From Allorhizocola rhizosphaerae (GTDB lineage: Bacteria > Actinomycetota > Actinomycetes > Mycobacteriales > Micromonosporaceae), in contig NZ_QJUG01000011.1 of NCBI RefSeq assembly GCF_003426775.1, forward strand, positions 1-62,614: a stretch of DNA of 62,614 bases, in the 5' to 3' direction. The notes below the pieces were generated by a model. That model made no database searches. It saw only the letters and a list, made by a program, of their open reading frames with translations, and was not told where the DNA came from. Below, one piece after another: positions 50,406 through 59,455 of the stretch. The translations under genes and the position numbers were made by a program. Each line of letters starts with the position of its first letter. Position 1 is the first letter of the stretch.

Positions 50406-52091
50406 ATGGCGGCGTTGCCCGCACCCACTAGCAGCGCAACCCTTCCCGCCTCGCCGCCCGGCTCGGCTCCCGCCGGCGGCGGACGGCGGCTGAGCCCACC
50501 GTGGACACCGCGCCGCGTGATCGCGTGGATCGCCGCGGCCGGCTCCCTCGGCCTCGTTGTCGTTGCGGCGCTGCAGGTGGGTGTGGAGCCGGACCGGCTC
50601 ATCGACGGCTGGCAGGACATGGGCAACCTGCTGGAGCGCATGACCCCGATCGAGGCGCCCAACCTCGCACAGCTGGCGAAGCCGCTGCTGGACACGCTTA
50701 TGATGGCCGTGGCGGGCACCGCGCTGGCCGTGGTCGCCTCGGTCCCGTTGGCGTTTCTGGCCGCGGCCAACACCTCGCCTCACCCCGCGGCGCGCGCGGT
50801 TGCCCGCGCGGTCATCCTCGGCGCCCGTTCCATCCCCGACCTGATCTACGCGCTGATCTTCGTGCGCGTGCTGGGCGTGGGCATCCTGCCCGGGGTGCTG
50901 GCCATCGCCGTCTACTCCACCGGCATGGTCGGCAAGCTGTTCGCCGACGCCATTGAGGAAACCGACCCCGGCACCAGCCAGGCGCTCAAGGCGGTGGGCG
51001 CCCGCCGCCTGCAGATCATCACCACCGGTGTCCTGCCCCAGGTCTCGCCGTCGCTGGTGTCGGTGTCGCTTTACCGGCTCGACATGAACGTCACCGCCTC
51101 GGCGGTGCTGGGATTCGTCGGTGCGGGCGGCATCGGGTTCGAGCTCTACACCACCCTGCGGACCCTGCAGTACCAAAAGGGGCTCGGTATCGCCCTGATC
51201 ATCATCGCGCTGGTCATCACCGTGGAACGGCTCTCGGCCGTCGTGCGCAGCCGCCTGACGACCCATCACGACAGCCCATCCGCCGGCGGGCCCACCAGCC
51301 GGGGCCAACGGCGGCTGAGCGCACCCTGGACCAGGACCCGTGTGCTGCGTCAGATCGCCATCATCGTCGCGGGCGCGGTCATCATCGCGAGCTTCGCCGG
51401 CCTGGAGATCAGCCCGCTTACCCTCGCGGCCGCCGTTCCCGCGCTGTTCGTCGGCCTCGCCGACTTCTGGCCACCGGATTTTGCGTCGGTGGCCGATCTG
51501 CTGCCCGCGGCGATGACCGAAACCCTGAGCATCGCCATCACCGCGACCGCCATGGCCACATTGCTCAGCGTGCCCATCGCGGCGTTCGCCGCCCGCACCA
51601 TCGCGCCGCATCCGGCGCTGTACCACGCCGCACGTATGCTCATCGTGCTGTGCCGCGGCCTGCCGCCGTTGCTCCTGGCGCTGATCTTCGTGTCCGCGTT
51701 CGGGTTGGGTCCGTTCGCCGGCGCCATCGCCCTGGGCCTGGCTACGATCGGCATGACCGCGAAGCTCATGGCGGACGCGATCGAGCACCTCGACTCCGGC
51801 CCGGCCACCGCCTTGCGGGCCGTCGGAGCCACCCGGCCGCAGCAAAACGCGGCCGCCGTCATACCGCAGGTCGCTCCCTCCTTTGTCTCCACGGTGCTGT
51901 TCACGCTCGACAGCACCATCCGCTCCTCCACCATCGTCGGCGTCGTCGGTGCGGGCGGAATCGGCTTCATCACCTATCAGTCCGTGCACACCCTGCAATT
52001 CCAGACGACCACCGCGGTCCTGATCGTCATCTTCACCACCGTCTTCTGCGTGGAGCGCGCCGCTGACACGATCAGAAAGAGGATCCTGTGA
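50406..52091 (+). CDS. PhnE-type permease, two fused permease domains
   Basis: A 561-residue membrane protein containing two PhnE-like permease modules joined by a cytoplasmic linker (about residues 285-320). Each has a characteristic cytoplasmic EAA-like loop: EETDPGTSQALKAVGA in the first and EHLDSGPATALRAVGA in the second, each followed by VLGFVGAGGIGFELY or VGVVGAGGIGFITY. Phosphonate importers usually have separate or homodimeric permeases; here both halves are in one chain, as in some actinomycetes. It overlaps the ATPase gene by GTGA. Confidence 0.85.
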   Translation: MAALPAPTSSATLPASPPGSAPAGGGRRLSPPWTPRRVIAWIAAAGSLGLVVVAALQVGVEPDRLIDGWQDMGNLLERMTPIEAPNLAQLAKPLLDTLMMAVAGTALAVVASVPLAFLAAANTSPHPAARAVARAVILGARSIPDLIYALIFVRVLGVGILPGVLAIAVYSTGMVGKLFADAIEETDPGTSQALKAVGARRLQIITTGVLPQVSPSLVSVSLYRLDMNVTASAVLGFVGAGGIGFELYTTLRTLQYQKGLGIALIIIALVITVERLSAVVRSRLTTHHDSPSAGGPTSRGQRRLSAPWTRTRVLRQIAIIVAGAVIIASFAGLEISPLTLAAAVPALFVGLADFWPPDFASVADLLPAAMTETLSIAITATAMATLLSVPIAAFAARTIAPHPALYHAARMLIVLCRGLPPLLLALIFVSAFGLGPFAGAIALGLATIGMTAKLMADAIEHLDSGPATALRAVGATRPQQNAAAVIPQVAPSFVSTVLFTLDSTIRSSTIVGVVGAGGIGFITYQSVHTLQFQTTTAVLIVIFTTVFCVERAADTIRKRIL

Positions 52092-52918
52092 CCACGCCCA
52101 ACCAGCCCACCGAGCTCGCCGTCTGCGTCGAAGGCGTGTCAAAGTCGTTCGGCGACCATCACGCGGTCGACGACGTCAGCTTCAGCCTCAGCACAGGAGA
52201 GTTCCTGGCAATCATCGGCCTTTCCGGATCCGGCAAGTCCACATTGCTGCGGCTGCTCAACGGGTTGCACGCGCCGTCGTGCGGCAACATCACGGTCCTG
52301 GGCACCGGGGTCACCCAGGCCAAGGGCAGGACGCTGCGGCACCTGCGCGGCCAGATCGGGTTCATCTTCCAGCAGTTCCACCTCGTCGGGCGGATAAGCT
52401 GCATGGAGAATGTGCTCTCGGGTGCGCTGGGCCGCCTACGGATGCCCAGGTTGGGAATCGGCACCTATCCCAAAGCGCTGCGGCACGAGGCACTGGATCA
52501 CCTCGATCGGGTGGGGCTGGGGCACAAGGCGTTCCAGCGCGCCGACACCCTCTCCGGCGGCGAACAGCAACGCGTCGCCATCGCCAGAGCTCTTATGCAG
52601 CAACCGAAGCTGCTGCTTGCCGACGAGCCCGTCGCCTCGCTGGACCCGGAATCCTCGGTGCAGGTCATGACGATCCTCAAACGAATCTGCGCCGAAGAAA
52701 ACCTCACTGTCATCTGCAGCCTGCACCAGGTCGACATGGCATTGGACTGGGCGCACCGCATCATCGGCCTTCGCGCCGGGCAGATCGTGCTCGACCAGCC
52801 CACCGGGCGGCTCGACAAGGCAGCCCTCATGGAGGTCTACCAGCGCCCGCCCACCGAGACCGTTGACCCGCAGCACCAGCCGTCGCAGCTCATCACGGCC
52901 GAGGCGCAGTTGCCCTGA
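52088..52918 (+). CDS. PhnC-type ABC ATPase
   Basis: A 276-residue ATPase starting GTG at 52088. Walker A is GLSGSGKSTLLRLLNG (about residues 43-58), the signature LSGGEQQRVAIARAL, Walker B LLLADEPVASLDPES, and the H-loop ICSLHQVDMAL. The pattern and gene order (binding proteins, permease, ATPase) are those of phosphonate importers (PhnCDE/PtxABC). It is the last gene of the island on the plus strand. Confidence 0.9.
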   Translation: MTTPNQPTELAVCVEGVSKSFGDHHAVDDVSFSLSTGEFLAIIGLSGSGKSTLLRLLNGLHAPSCGNITVLGTGVTQAKGRTLRHLRGQIGFIFQQFHLVGRISCMENVLSGALGRLRMPRLGIGTYPKALRHEALDHLDRVGLGHKAFQRADTLSGGEQQRVAIARALMQQPKLLLADEPVASLDPESSVQVMTILKRICAEENLTVICSLHQVDMALDWAHRIIGLRAGQIVLDQPTGRLDKAALMEVYQRPPTETVDPQHQPSQLITAEAQLP

Positions 52919-52981
52919 CACAGTCCCGCCGCAGCTTGCCCACGGCGATCGGTTCGCGCGACATGCGAGACCGCGGCGCCG

Positions 52982-53662
52982 TCACGGATTGGGGTTGGCA
53001 CCAGGCGTCGGCGGCAGCACGGTCACGGCGGTCAACACGAGGCCGGCGGAGACGGCGAAGCGTCCGTCGAAGCGGGACAGCACGCCCTCCCCGTGCCTGG
53101 GAGCGTCGATCAGCACGGTGGCGGTGAAGCCCGTCTGCGCCGGTGCGAAGACGACGTCGGCCTCGGCGAAATCGAGCCAGCGCCGGGCGACCGGATACCA
53201 CGCTTTGTAGACGGATTCCTTGGCGCTGAACAACACCCGATCCCAGCAGATGCCCGGATCGGTGTCGGCCAGCCGTCGCAGACGGGCAAGCTCGGAAGGC
53301 AGGGCTACCGTTTCCAACACACCGTCGGGCAACGGCTGATGCGGCTCGGCATCGATCCCGACCGCCGCGACATCGCAGGAGCGCGCCACGACGGCGGCAC
53401 GGTAGCCCAAACAGTGCGTGATGCTGCCCACCATCCCGGTGGGCCACATCGGCTGCCCCCGCTCACCGGTCAGCAGTGGCGCCGGCGCGAACCCGTGCGC
53501 CGCCAACGCCTCACGGGCACAGCGGCGCCCGGTGGCGAACTCTCGGCGGCGTTTGTCCACCGCCCGCGCCACCTGCTCCTCCTCCTGCGCGAACAGCGGC
53601 GCGGGCACGGTGTCGTCGAACGCCTCCACCACCGTGGCGGTGGGCGGCAGCAGCGACGCCAT
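52982..53662 (-). CDS. 4'-phosphopantetheinyl transferase (PptT/EntD-like)
   Basis: A 226-residue enzyme from ATG 53662. It carries the three PPTase motifs: GSITHCLGYRAAVVA, the Mg-binding VGIDAEPHQPLP and SAKESVYKAWYP. It converts apo carrier proteins of polyketide and fatty acid synthases to holo form with the CoA phosphopantetheine arm. It is likely to activate the ACP of the PKS encoded 8 kb away. The start overlaps the stop of the upstream phosphoesterase (ATGA), an arrangement like that of pptT/pptH in mycobacteria. Confidence 0.9.
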   Translation of the reverse strand: MASLLPPTATVVEAFDDTVPAPLFAQEEEQVARAVDKRRREFATGRRCAREALAAHGFAPAPLLTGERGQPMWPTGMVGSITHCLGYRAAVVARSCDVAAVGIDAEPHQPLPDGVLETVALPSELARLRRLADTDPGICWDRVLFSAKESVYKAWYPVARRWLDFAEADVVFAPAQTGFTATVLIDAPRHGEGVLSRFDGRFAVSAGLVLTAVTVLPPTPGANPNP

Positions 53663-54504
53663 CACGCGCCCACCCCCTGCAGCAACACCGGGCGCAGCAG
53701 CGACGGCGGGGCGGACCTCGCCTTCCACTCGCGCGGGTAGCCCAGCGAAACTTCTTGGAACGGCACACCGTCATACCACGTGAGGCGCGGGATGTGCAGG
53801 TGCCCGTAGATCGCCACGGCGGCGCGGTAGCGCACGTGCCAGTCGGCGGTCAGCTCGGTGCCGCACCACTGCGCGAACTGCGGATAACGCAACACGTCGG
53901 TCGGCTGCCGTACCAAAGGATAGTGGTTGACAAGGACCGTCGGCAGCGCTGGATCGCAACCGTCCAGCCGCTCCCGGGTGTACGCGACACGAGCCCAGCA
54001 CCACTCCTCCCGGCTGCGGTAGGGGTCCGGGTGCAACAGCGTCTCGTCGGTGCACACCACCCCGGTGTCGTAGGCGTGCCGCAGTGCCATCGCCTTGGTC
54101 AGCATGCCCGGCATCCGGAACGAGTAGTCGTACAGCAAAAACAGCGGCGCGATGGTCACCGGACCGCCGGTGCCCTGCCACACGGCATAGTCGTCCTCCG
54201 GCGTCAGCACATCGAGCTCGCGGCACCGCCGCACCAGCTCCAGATATCGGGCTTCGCCACGGGACCGCACCGGATCGTCGGCGGGCGTCCACAGCTCGTG
54301 GTTGCCCGGCGCCCAGATCACCCGGGCAAACCGCTCCCGCAGCAGGGCCAGCGTGCCGATGATGTCGGCGAACATCTCACCGACATCGCCGGCGACGATG
54401 AGCCAGTCTCGCGGCGAAACCGGCCGCAGCCCGTCGAGGAGGGCACGGTTGTCGGCAAAGCCCACATGCAGATCGCTGATGGCGTAAAGCGTGGCGGGAT
54501 GCAT
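53662..54504 (-). CDS. Metallophosphoesterase, PptH-like ACP hydrolase
   Basis: A 280-residue calcineurin-type phosphoesterase starting at ATG 54504. The metal-binding motifs are AISDLHVGF (DxH), VAGDVGE (GDx), APGNHELW (GNHE), VNHYP and IYGHLHIPRLTW (GHxH). In mycobacteria the neighbour PptH (Rv2795c) removes phosphopantetheine from carrier proteins, opposing PptT. The translational coupling with a PPTase gene here strongly supports the same opposing pair. The frame to 54585 upstream lacks a good ribosome binding site. Confidence 0.85.
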   Translation of the reverse strand: MHPATLYAISDLHVGFADNRALLDGLRPVSPRDWLIVAGDVGEMFADIIGTLALLRERFARVIWAPGNHELWTPADDPVRSRGEARYLELVRRCRELDVLTPEDDYAVWQGTGGPVTIAPLFLLYDYSFRMPGMLTKAMALRHAYDTGVVCTDETLLHPDPYRSREEWCWARVAYTRERLDGCDPALPTVLVNHYPLVRQPTDVLRYPQFAQWCGTELTADWHVRYRAAVAIYGHLHIPRLTWYDGVPFQEVSLGYPREWKARSAPPSLLRPVLLQGVGA

Positions 54505-54700
54505 CGTCGCCTTGTCTTGAGTCGGATGGGGGACGGTCGTTGCGGCGAGCCGGCTTCCGCCGGGCAGCATCCGCCGCACTCGCACGGTCGCCTGTTGCGC
54601 CAGTCAGGTCCGGCGCAAACGGCCAGACCCGAGCGACCAAGTTTACCGGAGGCTTCCAGCGTCCAGAAAGGACGGTCTGCACGCCGCCTTGCCTGCGGTG

Positions 54701-55084
54701 TCAGATCGCCTTGCCCGCGTTGGCTGCGGCCTTTTCCCACTCCTCCCGGGCGGCGAGCACGGTCGGCAGGTGTTCCTTGGCCCAGACCCGGCAGGCGGCG
54801 ATCGGGGCCAGCAGCGTCCGGCCGAGGTCGGTCAGCTCGTATTCCACCCGTGGTGGGATCTCGGGGTAGATCGTGCGGGTTATCATCCCGTCTCGCTCGA
54901 GGCCACGCAATGTCTGCGACAGCACCTTCGGGGTGATCCCGCGCAGCGGAACCTGAATCTCCGTGAACCGTCGCGGGCCGTGCTCAAGACAACAGATAAT
55001 CAGCCCGGCCCACTTGTCGCCTATCCGGATCGGCATGGCGCTGGAAGGGCAAGCCGGATCAAACATGTTGGGATCCAAAGGCAT
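54701..55084 (-). CDS. HxlR-family transcriptional regulator
   Basis: A 127-residue winged-helix protein starting at ATG 55084 (MPLDPNMFDPACPSSA). It shows IGDKWAGLIICCLEHGPRRF, then ITPKVLSQTLRGLERDGMI and PPRVEYELTDLGRTLLAPI, the HxlR hallmarks. Cysteines near the N-terminus (C11 and CC at about 32-33) are compatible with redox or electrophile sensing, as in YodB-type members. It is divergent from an NAD(P)-binding protein gene, with operator-like repeats between. Confidence 0.9.
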   Translation of the reverse strand: MPLDPNMFDPACPSSAMPIRIGDKWAGLIICCLEHGPRRFTEIQVPLRGITPKVLSQTLRGLERDGMITRTIYPEIPPRVEYELTDLGRTLLAPIAACRVWAKEHLPTVLAAREEWEKAAANAGKAI

Positions 55085-55099
55085 ACTCACTATCCTGAC

Positions 55100-55131
55100 G
55101 GTACTTAGGTACCGTTGCGGTAACAAGTACC
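55100..55131. promoter_or_regulatory. Candidate HxlR operators
   Basis: GGTAC-TTAG-GTACC (55100-55113) is a perfect palindrome, and a second imperfect copy GGTAACAAGTACC follows at 55119-55131. Both lie in the 111-bp region between the divergent HxlR and NAD(P)-binding protein genes, matching the GTAC-type operators of HxlR proteins. Confidence 0.55.
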
Positions 55132-55195
55132 TTCCGTTCTAGACTTTCGCGGCAAGACCGGATCCGCTGATGGTAAAAGGAAGGTCTGTAAAAAT

Positions 55196-55834
55196 ATGAG
55201 CAGGATTATCGTGTTTGGTGCGGGCGGCAAGGCGGGCCGCGCCGTGATCAGTGAGGCGGTCAACCGCGGCCACGACGTGACGGCGGTCGTGCGCGACCCG
55301 TCCAAGTATGAGGATCTCGGTGTCACAGTCGTCGCGGGCGACGTCTGCGACGCCTCCTCGGTGGCGAGCCTGGCGACCGGCCACGACGCCGCCGTCAACG
55401 CCGCATACGACCCGCAGAGCGCGCCGGCCGACTTCTTTGTCGGCGCGGCCAAGGCGTTCCTGGAGGGCCTGCCCAAGGCGGGCGTCGGCCGGGCCGTCGT
55501 CATCGGCATGGTGTCCAATCTGGAGGTTGCACCAGGGCTGCGGATGCTGGACACGCCCGACTTCCCGGAGGCATACCGCGAGTTCGCCCAGGGCCACACG
55601 GCGGGATTGGACACGCTGCGCGCGGCCGAGACGGAGCTCGACTGGGTCGTGCTGACCCCGCCCATGGTGCTGGACCTCGCCGCTCGCACGGGGACCTATC
55701 GCACCGGCGGCGACCAGCTGCTGGCCAAGGAGGACGGCACGAGCCACCTGTCCTATGCCGACCTCGCGGTCGCCATCGTCGACGAAATCGAAAACCCGCA
55801 GCACCACCGCACCCGCATCGCGGTCGCGGACTGA
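55196..55834 (+). CDS. NAD(P)-binding NmrA/SDR-like protein
   Basis: A 212-residue atypical SDR. The Rossmann motif is IVFGAGGKAGRAV (about residues 5-17), followed by VVAGDVCDASSVA and LDWVVLTPPMVLDLA. It lacks the classical YxxxK active site in usual spacing. NAD(P)H-binding proteins divergent from HxlR regulators are a common arrangement for quinone or electrophile detoxification. The start lies 14 bp after an AAGGAAGG ribosome binding site (55178-55184). Confidence 0.85.
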   Translation: MSRIIVFGAGGKAGRAVISEAVNRGHDVTAVVRDPSKYEDLGVTVVAGDVCDASSVASLATGHDAAVNAAYDPQSAPADFFVGAAKAFLEGLPKAGVGRAVVIGMVSNLEVAPGLRMLDTPDFPEAYREFAQGHTAGLDTLRAAETELDWVVLTPPMVLDLAARTGTYRTGGDQLLAKEDGTSHLSYADLAVAIVDEIENPQHHRTRIAVAD

Positions 55835-55840
55835 TAACCG

Positions 55841-55874
55841 GCGGTGGGCGGGCGGTGTCCCGCCAGCCCACCGC
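55841..55874. terminator. Hairpin between convergent genes
   Basis: GCGGTGGGC (55841-55849) pairs with GCCCACCGC (55866-55874), and inside, after a G/A mismatch, GGCGG pairs with CCGCC. The structure lies between the convergent NAD(P)-binding gene and LAL regulator gene. Confidence 0.6.
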
Positions 55875-55972
55875 GGACCGGTCGAGGGCTTGACCGCCGT
55901 ACGCGGCCCCGCCGCATAGATCAATCGAGATCGGTGGACCAGCACGGGACGGACAGCCATCGCCCCGGCGGG

Positions 55973-58432
55973 TCAGCCGAGCTTGACCCGCAACTCGTTG
56001 CGGCCCGTCACTCGCAGCTTGCGATATGCGCGAGTCAGATGTTGCTCCACGGTGCTCACGGTGATCGACAGCTCGCGAGCGATGGCCCGGTTTGTCGAAC
56101 CCTTCGCAGCCAACAGGGCAACCTGACGCTCGGCCAGCGTGAGCTGGTCAAGGCAATCTGCATACCGGTCGACGATCTTGTATCTGGCGGCCGGCTCGGT
56201 TGCCGTCCTGGCGAACACGTTTCGGCAGAGGTGCTCGATGGTGTGCAGCAACGCGGGCTTGTCAGTCAACGACTCCAGCAGCGCCTCGAAGATAAACTCG
56301 CGCTTGCGGGTGTGCTCGACGCCGAGCGGATCGTCGGGCATCCGCGGCACCGCCTCGGCGATGGTGCTGACCGCCTTGTCGTAGTTATTCATTGCCATGT
56401 ATGAAGCGGCCACCCCGAGCCGCCACCTGTCCAGCTCCTGCGAGTCGATTTGCCACAGCGTCATCAGGCGCCCACAGCGCAGATAATCGGCGAGCGCGAA
56501 CAGGTGCTCGCCTGCGGCAAGGTAGAAGTGCCCCCGCGCGTAGAGGTAGTGCAGCCCGTAGCGGCTGTCGAACATGGCCTCCGGCAGCCGGTGCCGGAAA
56601 TAGGTCACGCCCGCCTCGCGGTCGCCGATGGCCGTGGTGCACAACAGAAGCGTGGACAGTGGCATGCCGAGCCGAATGCCCCACTGCTCCGGCGTAATCA
56701 GCTCCAGCGCACGCTCGGCCCGCTCGATCGCCCTGGACATGTCACCACGCCGCATGGTGATCTGTGCCTGGAACGCCAGCAGCTCCGCCACCGCGGGGAC
56801 GTCGCCCTGCCCGCGGGCGATCGAGCCGAAGCGCTCGCACCACGACTCGGCCGGCTCAAGCTGGTTTTCGTGCAGGAGCGTGGTCAGCGCGCTGACCACG
56901 GCGCGCGAATTGTCCCGCGCCCGCTCCATCGCGGCCAGCGCATCCCAGGCGGCCACGAGCGCCGTTTGCCGATCGTGCCCCCGCAACACCCGGCAGAGCG
57001 AGTGCACCGCGGCAAAGCGCGGCGAATATGTGCTCAGCCGCGAGCTGTCGGTCTGCACCCGCGCCAGCGCCGACGGCAGCAGGGTCGGGTATTCGCAGCA
57101 GATGGACAACAGGCGTGTCCGCAGATCGGCAACGGCGAAGCACGCATCCGGAGGCAGGCCGGCGATCTGCTCCTCCAGCGCGGCAACGGTCTCCGTCGCA
57201 TGCCACAGGGAACGCGGCTCGACGATGCCCGACTGCTCGGAGGCGATCTGCCAGTGCCGGCGGGTGCTGCCCGCCCCGGCGAAGTCGGGATGGCAGTCGG
57301 AGCCGTCGCCGAGCATCTCCAGCACGCTGACGGGCACGAAACGGCTCGCGCTCACCCGCCGCTGCGGCTGCGGCGGCACGACATCGCCGATCGGGTCAAG
57401 GTTTTCCACGGTGGTCAGCCAGGAAGCCAGGTCGTCGGCGCTGGCGCCGGCCGGGACGAGCAACTCGACCACCTGGCGGCTCAGCGCCGCGCGGCGGCTG
57501 CCCGACATGTTGTGCAGCACCGCCTCATGCGCGGCTCTGCTGCGAAACCCGGTCTTGTCAAGCAGTCCGCACGCGGTGAGCTCCGCGATCGCCTCCTCCG
57601 CCGGAACCCCGCCGGCGACGCGCGTCACCATGTCGATGCCCCCGAGCGAACCGATCACGGCGACCGCCTCGGCGACGTCGCGGTCCTCCGGGTCGAGGGC
57701 ATGTAGGCAGTCGAGCACGGCCTGCCGGTAGGCGCGGCCGTATGCCGGGGCGGCGCCGTCGGGCACGCGCTGCCCGTAACGCGTGATCTGGTCGGCCAGC
57801 AACGCGCCCACCAGAGGCATGCTGCCGTTGGTGTGCGCGGCAAGGCGCCGGGCGAACGACTCGCCGAGATTGAGCCCGAACCTGTGCCAGGCGGTCCGAA
57901 TGATCTCGCGAGACGTCATGGGCTTGATGTCGATCTGTCGCAGGTCCGGCCGGCCGACCAGATCGGACCATAGCCCGTGCACGCCACCCAGCGGCCGCAC
58001 CCGGTCGGCGCAGACCAGCAGGATCGGACGCCCGGTGACGCAGACGGCGAGCTGCTTGACGAAGCGCTGCGAGGCCGGGTCGGCATGGCGCAGGTCGTCG
58101 ACCGTCACCAGCACCGCGCTCGCTCCCGCCTGCGCGGTGAACCGGTCGGCCAGGTCGTCGGCTCCGGTCACCGCCGGATCAACCGGCTGCGCCAGCGATG
58201 CGGACAACTGACCCAGCAGCGCCAGGTGATCGGTGCGGTCGAATTTGGAACACACCGCGGTGAGCACCAGATCGCCTGCGCCGCGGGCCTGCTGGGCGAC
58301 CTCATCGAGCAAGTACGTTTTGCCGCTTGCCGTGTGGCCGTTGAGCAGGGCGACCCCGCCTCGACCCTGGCGGGCCCGCACCAGTGCGGCCGCCAGCTCT
58401 TGGTAGCTGGACAAGTGCACGGCAGCGCTCAT
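55973..58432 (-). CDS. LAL-type LuxR regulator with AAA ATPase domain
   Basis: An 819-residue pathway-type regulator starting at ATG 58432 behind GGAGGATA. Walker A is NGHTASGKTYLLDEVA (about residues 31-46), Walker B VLVTVDDLRHAD, then a helical region and a C-terminal LuxR HTH: LTLAERQVALLAAKGSTNR, AIARELSITVSTVEQHL. LAL regulators often switch on PKS clusters in actinomycetes, and this one lies next to the PKS, P450 and thioesterase genes on the same strand. No ligand is known. Confidence 0.88.
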   Translation of the reverse strand: MSAAVHLSSYQELAAALVRARQGRGGVALLNGHTASGKTYLLDEVAQQARGAGDLVLTAVCSKFDRTDHLALLGQLSASLAQPVDPAVTGADDLADRFTAQAGASAVLVTVDDLRHADPASQRFVKQLAVCVTGRPILLVCADRVRPLGGVHGLWSDLVGRPDLRQIDIKPMTSREIIRTAWHRFGLNLGESFARRLAAHTNGSMPLVGALLADQITRYGQRVPDGAAPAYGRAYRQAVLDCLHALDPEDRDVAEAVAVIGSLGGIDMVTRVAGGVPAEEAIAELTACGLLDKTGFRSRAAHEAVLHNMSGSRRAALSRQVVELLVPAGASADDLASWLTTVENLDPIGDVVPPQPQRRVSASRFVPVSVLEMLGDGSDCHPDFAGAGSTRRHWQIASEQSGIVEPRSLWHATETVAALEEQIAGLPPDACFAVADLRTRLLSICCEYPTLLPSALARVQTDSSRLSTYSPRFAAVHSLCRVLRGHDRQTALVAAWDALAAMERARDNSRAVVSALTTLLHENQLEPAESWCERFGSIARGQGDVPAVAELLAFQAQITMRRGDMSRAIERAERALELITPEQWGIRLGMPLSTLLLCTTAIGDREAGVTYFRHRLPEAMFDSRYGLHYLYARGHFYLAAGEHLFALADYLRCGRLMTLWQIDSQELDRWRLGVAASYMAMNNYDKAVSTIAEAVPRMPDDPLGVEHTRKREFIFEALLESLTDKPALLHTIEHLCRNVFARTATEPAARYKIVDRYADCLDQLTLAERQVALLAAKGSTNRAIARELSITVSTVEQHLTRAYRKLRVTGRNELRVKLG

Positions 58433-58632
58433 CTGTATCCTCCCCGTGACCGGTGCCCTGCCCCGTCCTGCCCGGAACGGACACCTCGTCGAAGGATACT
58501 GCCGACTTGTTACTCCAACATGTCCCGCGAGAAGGCGCCGTGGTGCATGAACGTCGATACTGACTGCCGGGCTCAGTTTAGTTGGTTACCTTCAGGTACG
58601 CGCGGCAGTTATACGACAGAACGCTCGCCGGT

Positions 58633-59445
58633 TCACGCTGGACCGGTGTCGGGATTGGACACCGTCGTCAACGACATGCCGTTCACGCGGGACGCCGCCG
58701 CGGTGAGGGCGCGCAGCTCGTCGAGCACCGGAGCCTGCTGACGGGTGAGGTAGAAGTGCCCACCCGGCAGCACGCGCAACCGGAACCCGCCCGCCGTGTG
58801 TGCCGACCAGGACTCGACCTCCTCGGTGTCCACCCGCGGATCGGCATCGCCGACCAGGGCCAGGATCGGCGCGGCGATCCGGCGCCCGGGCTCGCATCGA
58901 TAGGTCTCCACCGCCTGATAGTCGGCACGCAGCGCCGGAAGGATCATCAATACCACGTCCCGGTCGCCGAGCAGGTTTGCCTCCGTGCCGCTGAGAAGCC
59001 GCAACTCCGCGAGGATGCCGTCGTCGGAACGCTGGTGCACGTTCTCGTGCCGCACCCGTGACGGTGCCCGCCGTCCCGAGGCGACCAGGGCGCGCACCGG
59101 ACGCCCGGCCGTCTCCAGCCGCAGTGCCGTCTCAAACGCCACCACCGCGCCCATGCTGTGCCCGAAGAACACCGTCGGCCGGTCCACATAGGACGCCAGC
59201 ACCTCGGTCGCGCGATCGGCGAGATCTTGGATCCGGGTGAGAGCGGGTTCGGCACGCCGGTCCTGGCGTCCCGGATATTGCACGGCTACGACGTCCACCG
59301 CCGGGCTGAGCGCCTGCGACACCGGGAAGTAGAAGCTGGCCGAGCCGCCCGCGTGCGGGAAGCACACCAAGCGGACCGGCGCGGCATCCGCGGGATGGTA
59401 GCGGCGCAACCACCGATCCGCCTCGTGCGTTTGTGCCAGGCTCAT
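58633..59445 (-). CDS. Type II thioesterase
   Basis: A 270-residue alpha/beta hydrolase starting at ATG 59445. CFPHAGGSASFYFPVSQAL is the oxyanion motif, FFGHSMGAVVAF the nucleophile elbow (Ser), GDADPRVDTEEVESW the Asp region, and PGGHFYL the catalytic His. These are type II thioesterases that remove wrong acyl groups from PKS or NRPS carrier proteins. It is the last gene of an operon with PKS, P450 and SnoaL-like genes; the gap to the SnoaL gene is 10 bp. Confidence 0.9.
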   Translation of the reverse strand: MSLAQTHEADRWLRRYHPADAAPVRLVCFPHAGGSASFYFPVSQALSPAVDVVAVQYPGRQDRRAEPALTRIQDLADRATEVLASYVDRPTVFFGHSMGAVVAFETALRLETAGRPVRALVASGRRAPSRVRHENVHQRSDDGILAELRLLSGTEANLLGDRDVVLMILPALRADYQAVETYRCEPGRRIAAPILALVGDADPRVDTEEVESWSAHTAGGFRLRVLPGGHFYLTRQQAPVLDELRALTAAASRVNGMSLTTVSNPDTGPA

Positions 59446-59455
59446 GCGACGGTCC

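Noticed and set aside
50367-52142. 591-residue minus-strand frame opposite the permease gene
   Set aside because: It is the antisense of a membrane protein and reads as Arg/Gly/Asp-rich sequence with no motifs.
29258-52918. Classification as a phosphonate catabolism locus
   Set aside because: No PEP mutase, C-P lyase, phosphonatase or related enzymes are present, while ArsR, ArsM and ArsI markers are many. The PhnCDE genes are better read as part of the arsenic island.
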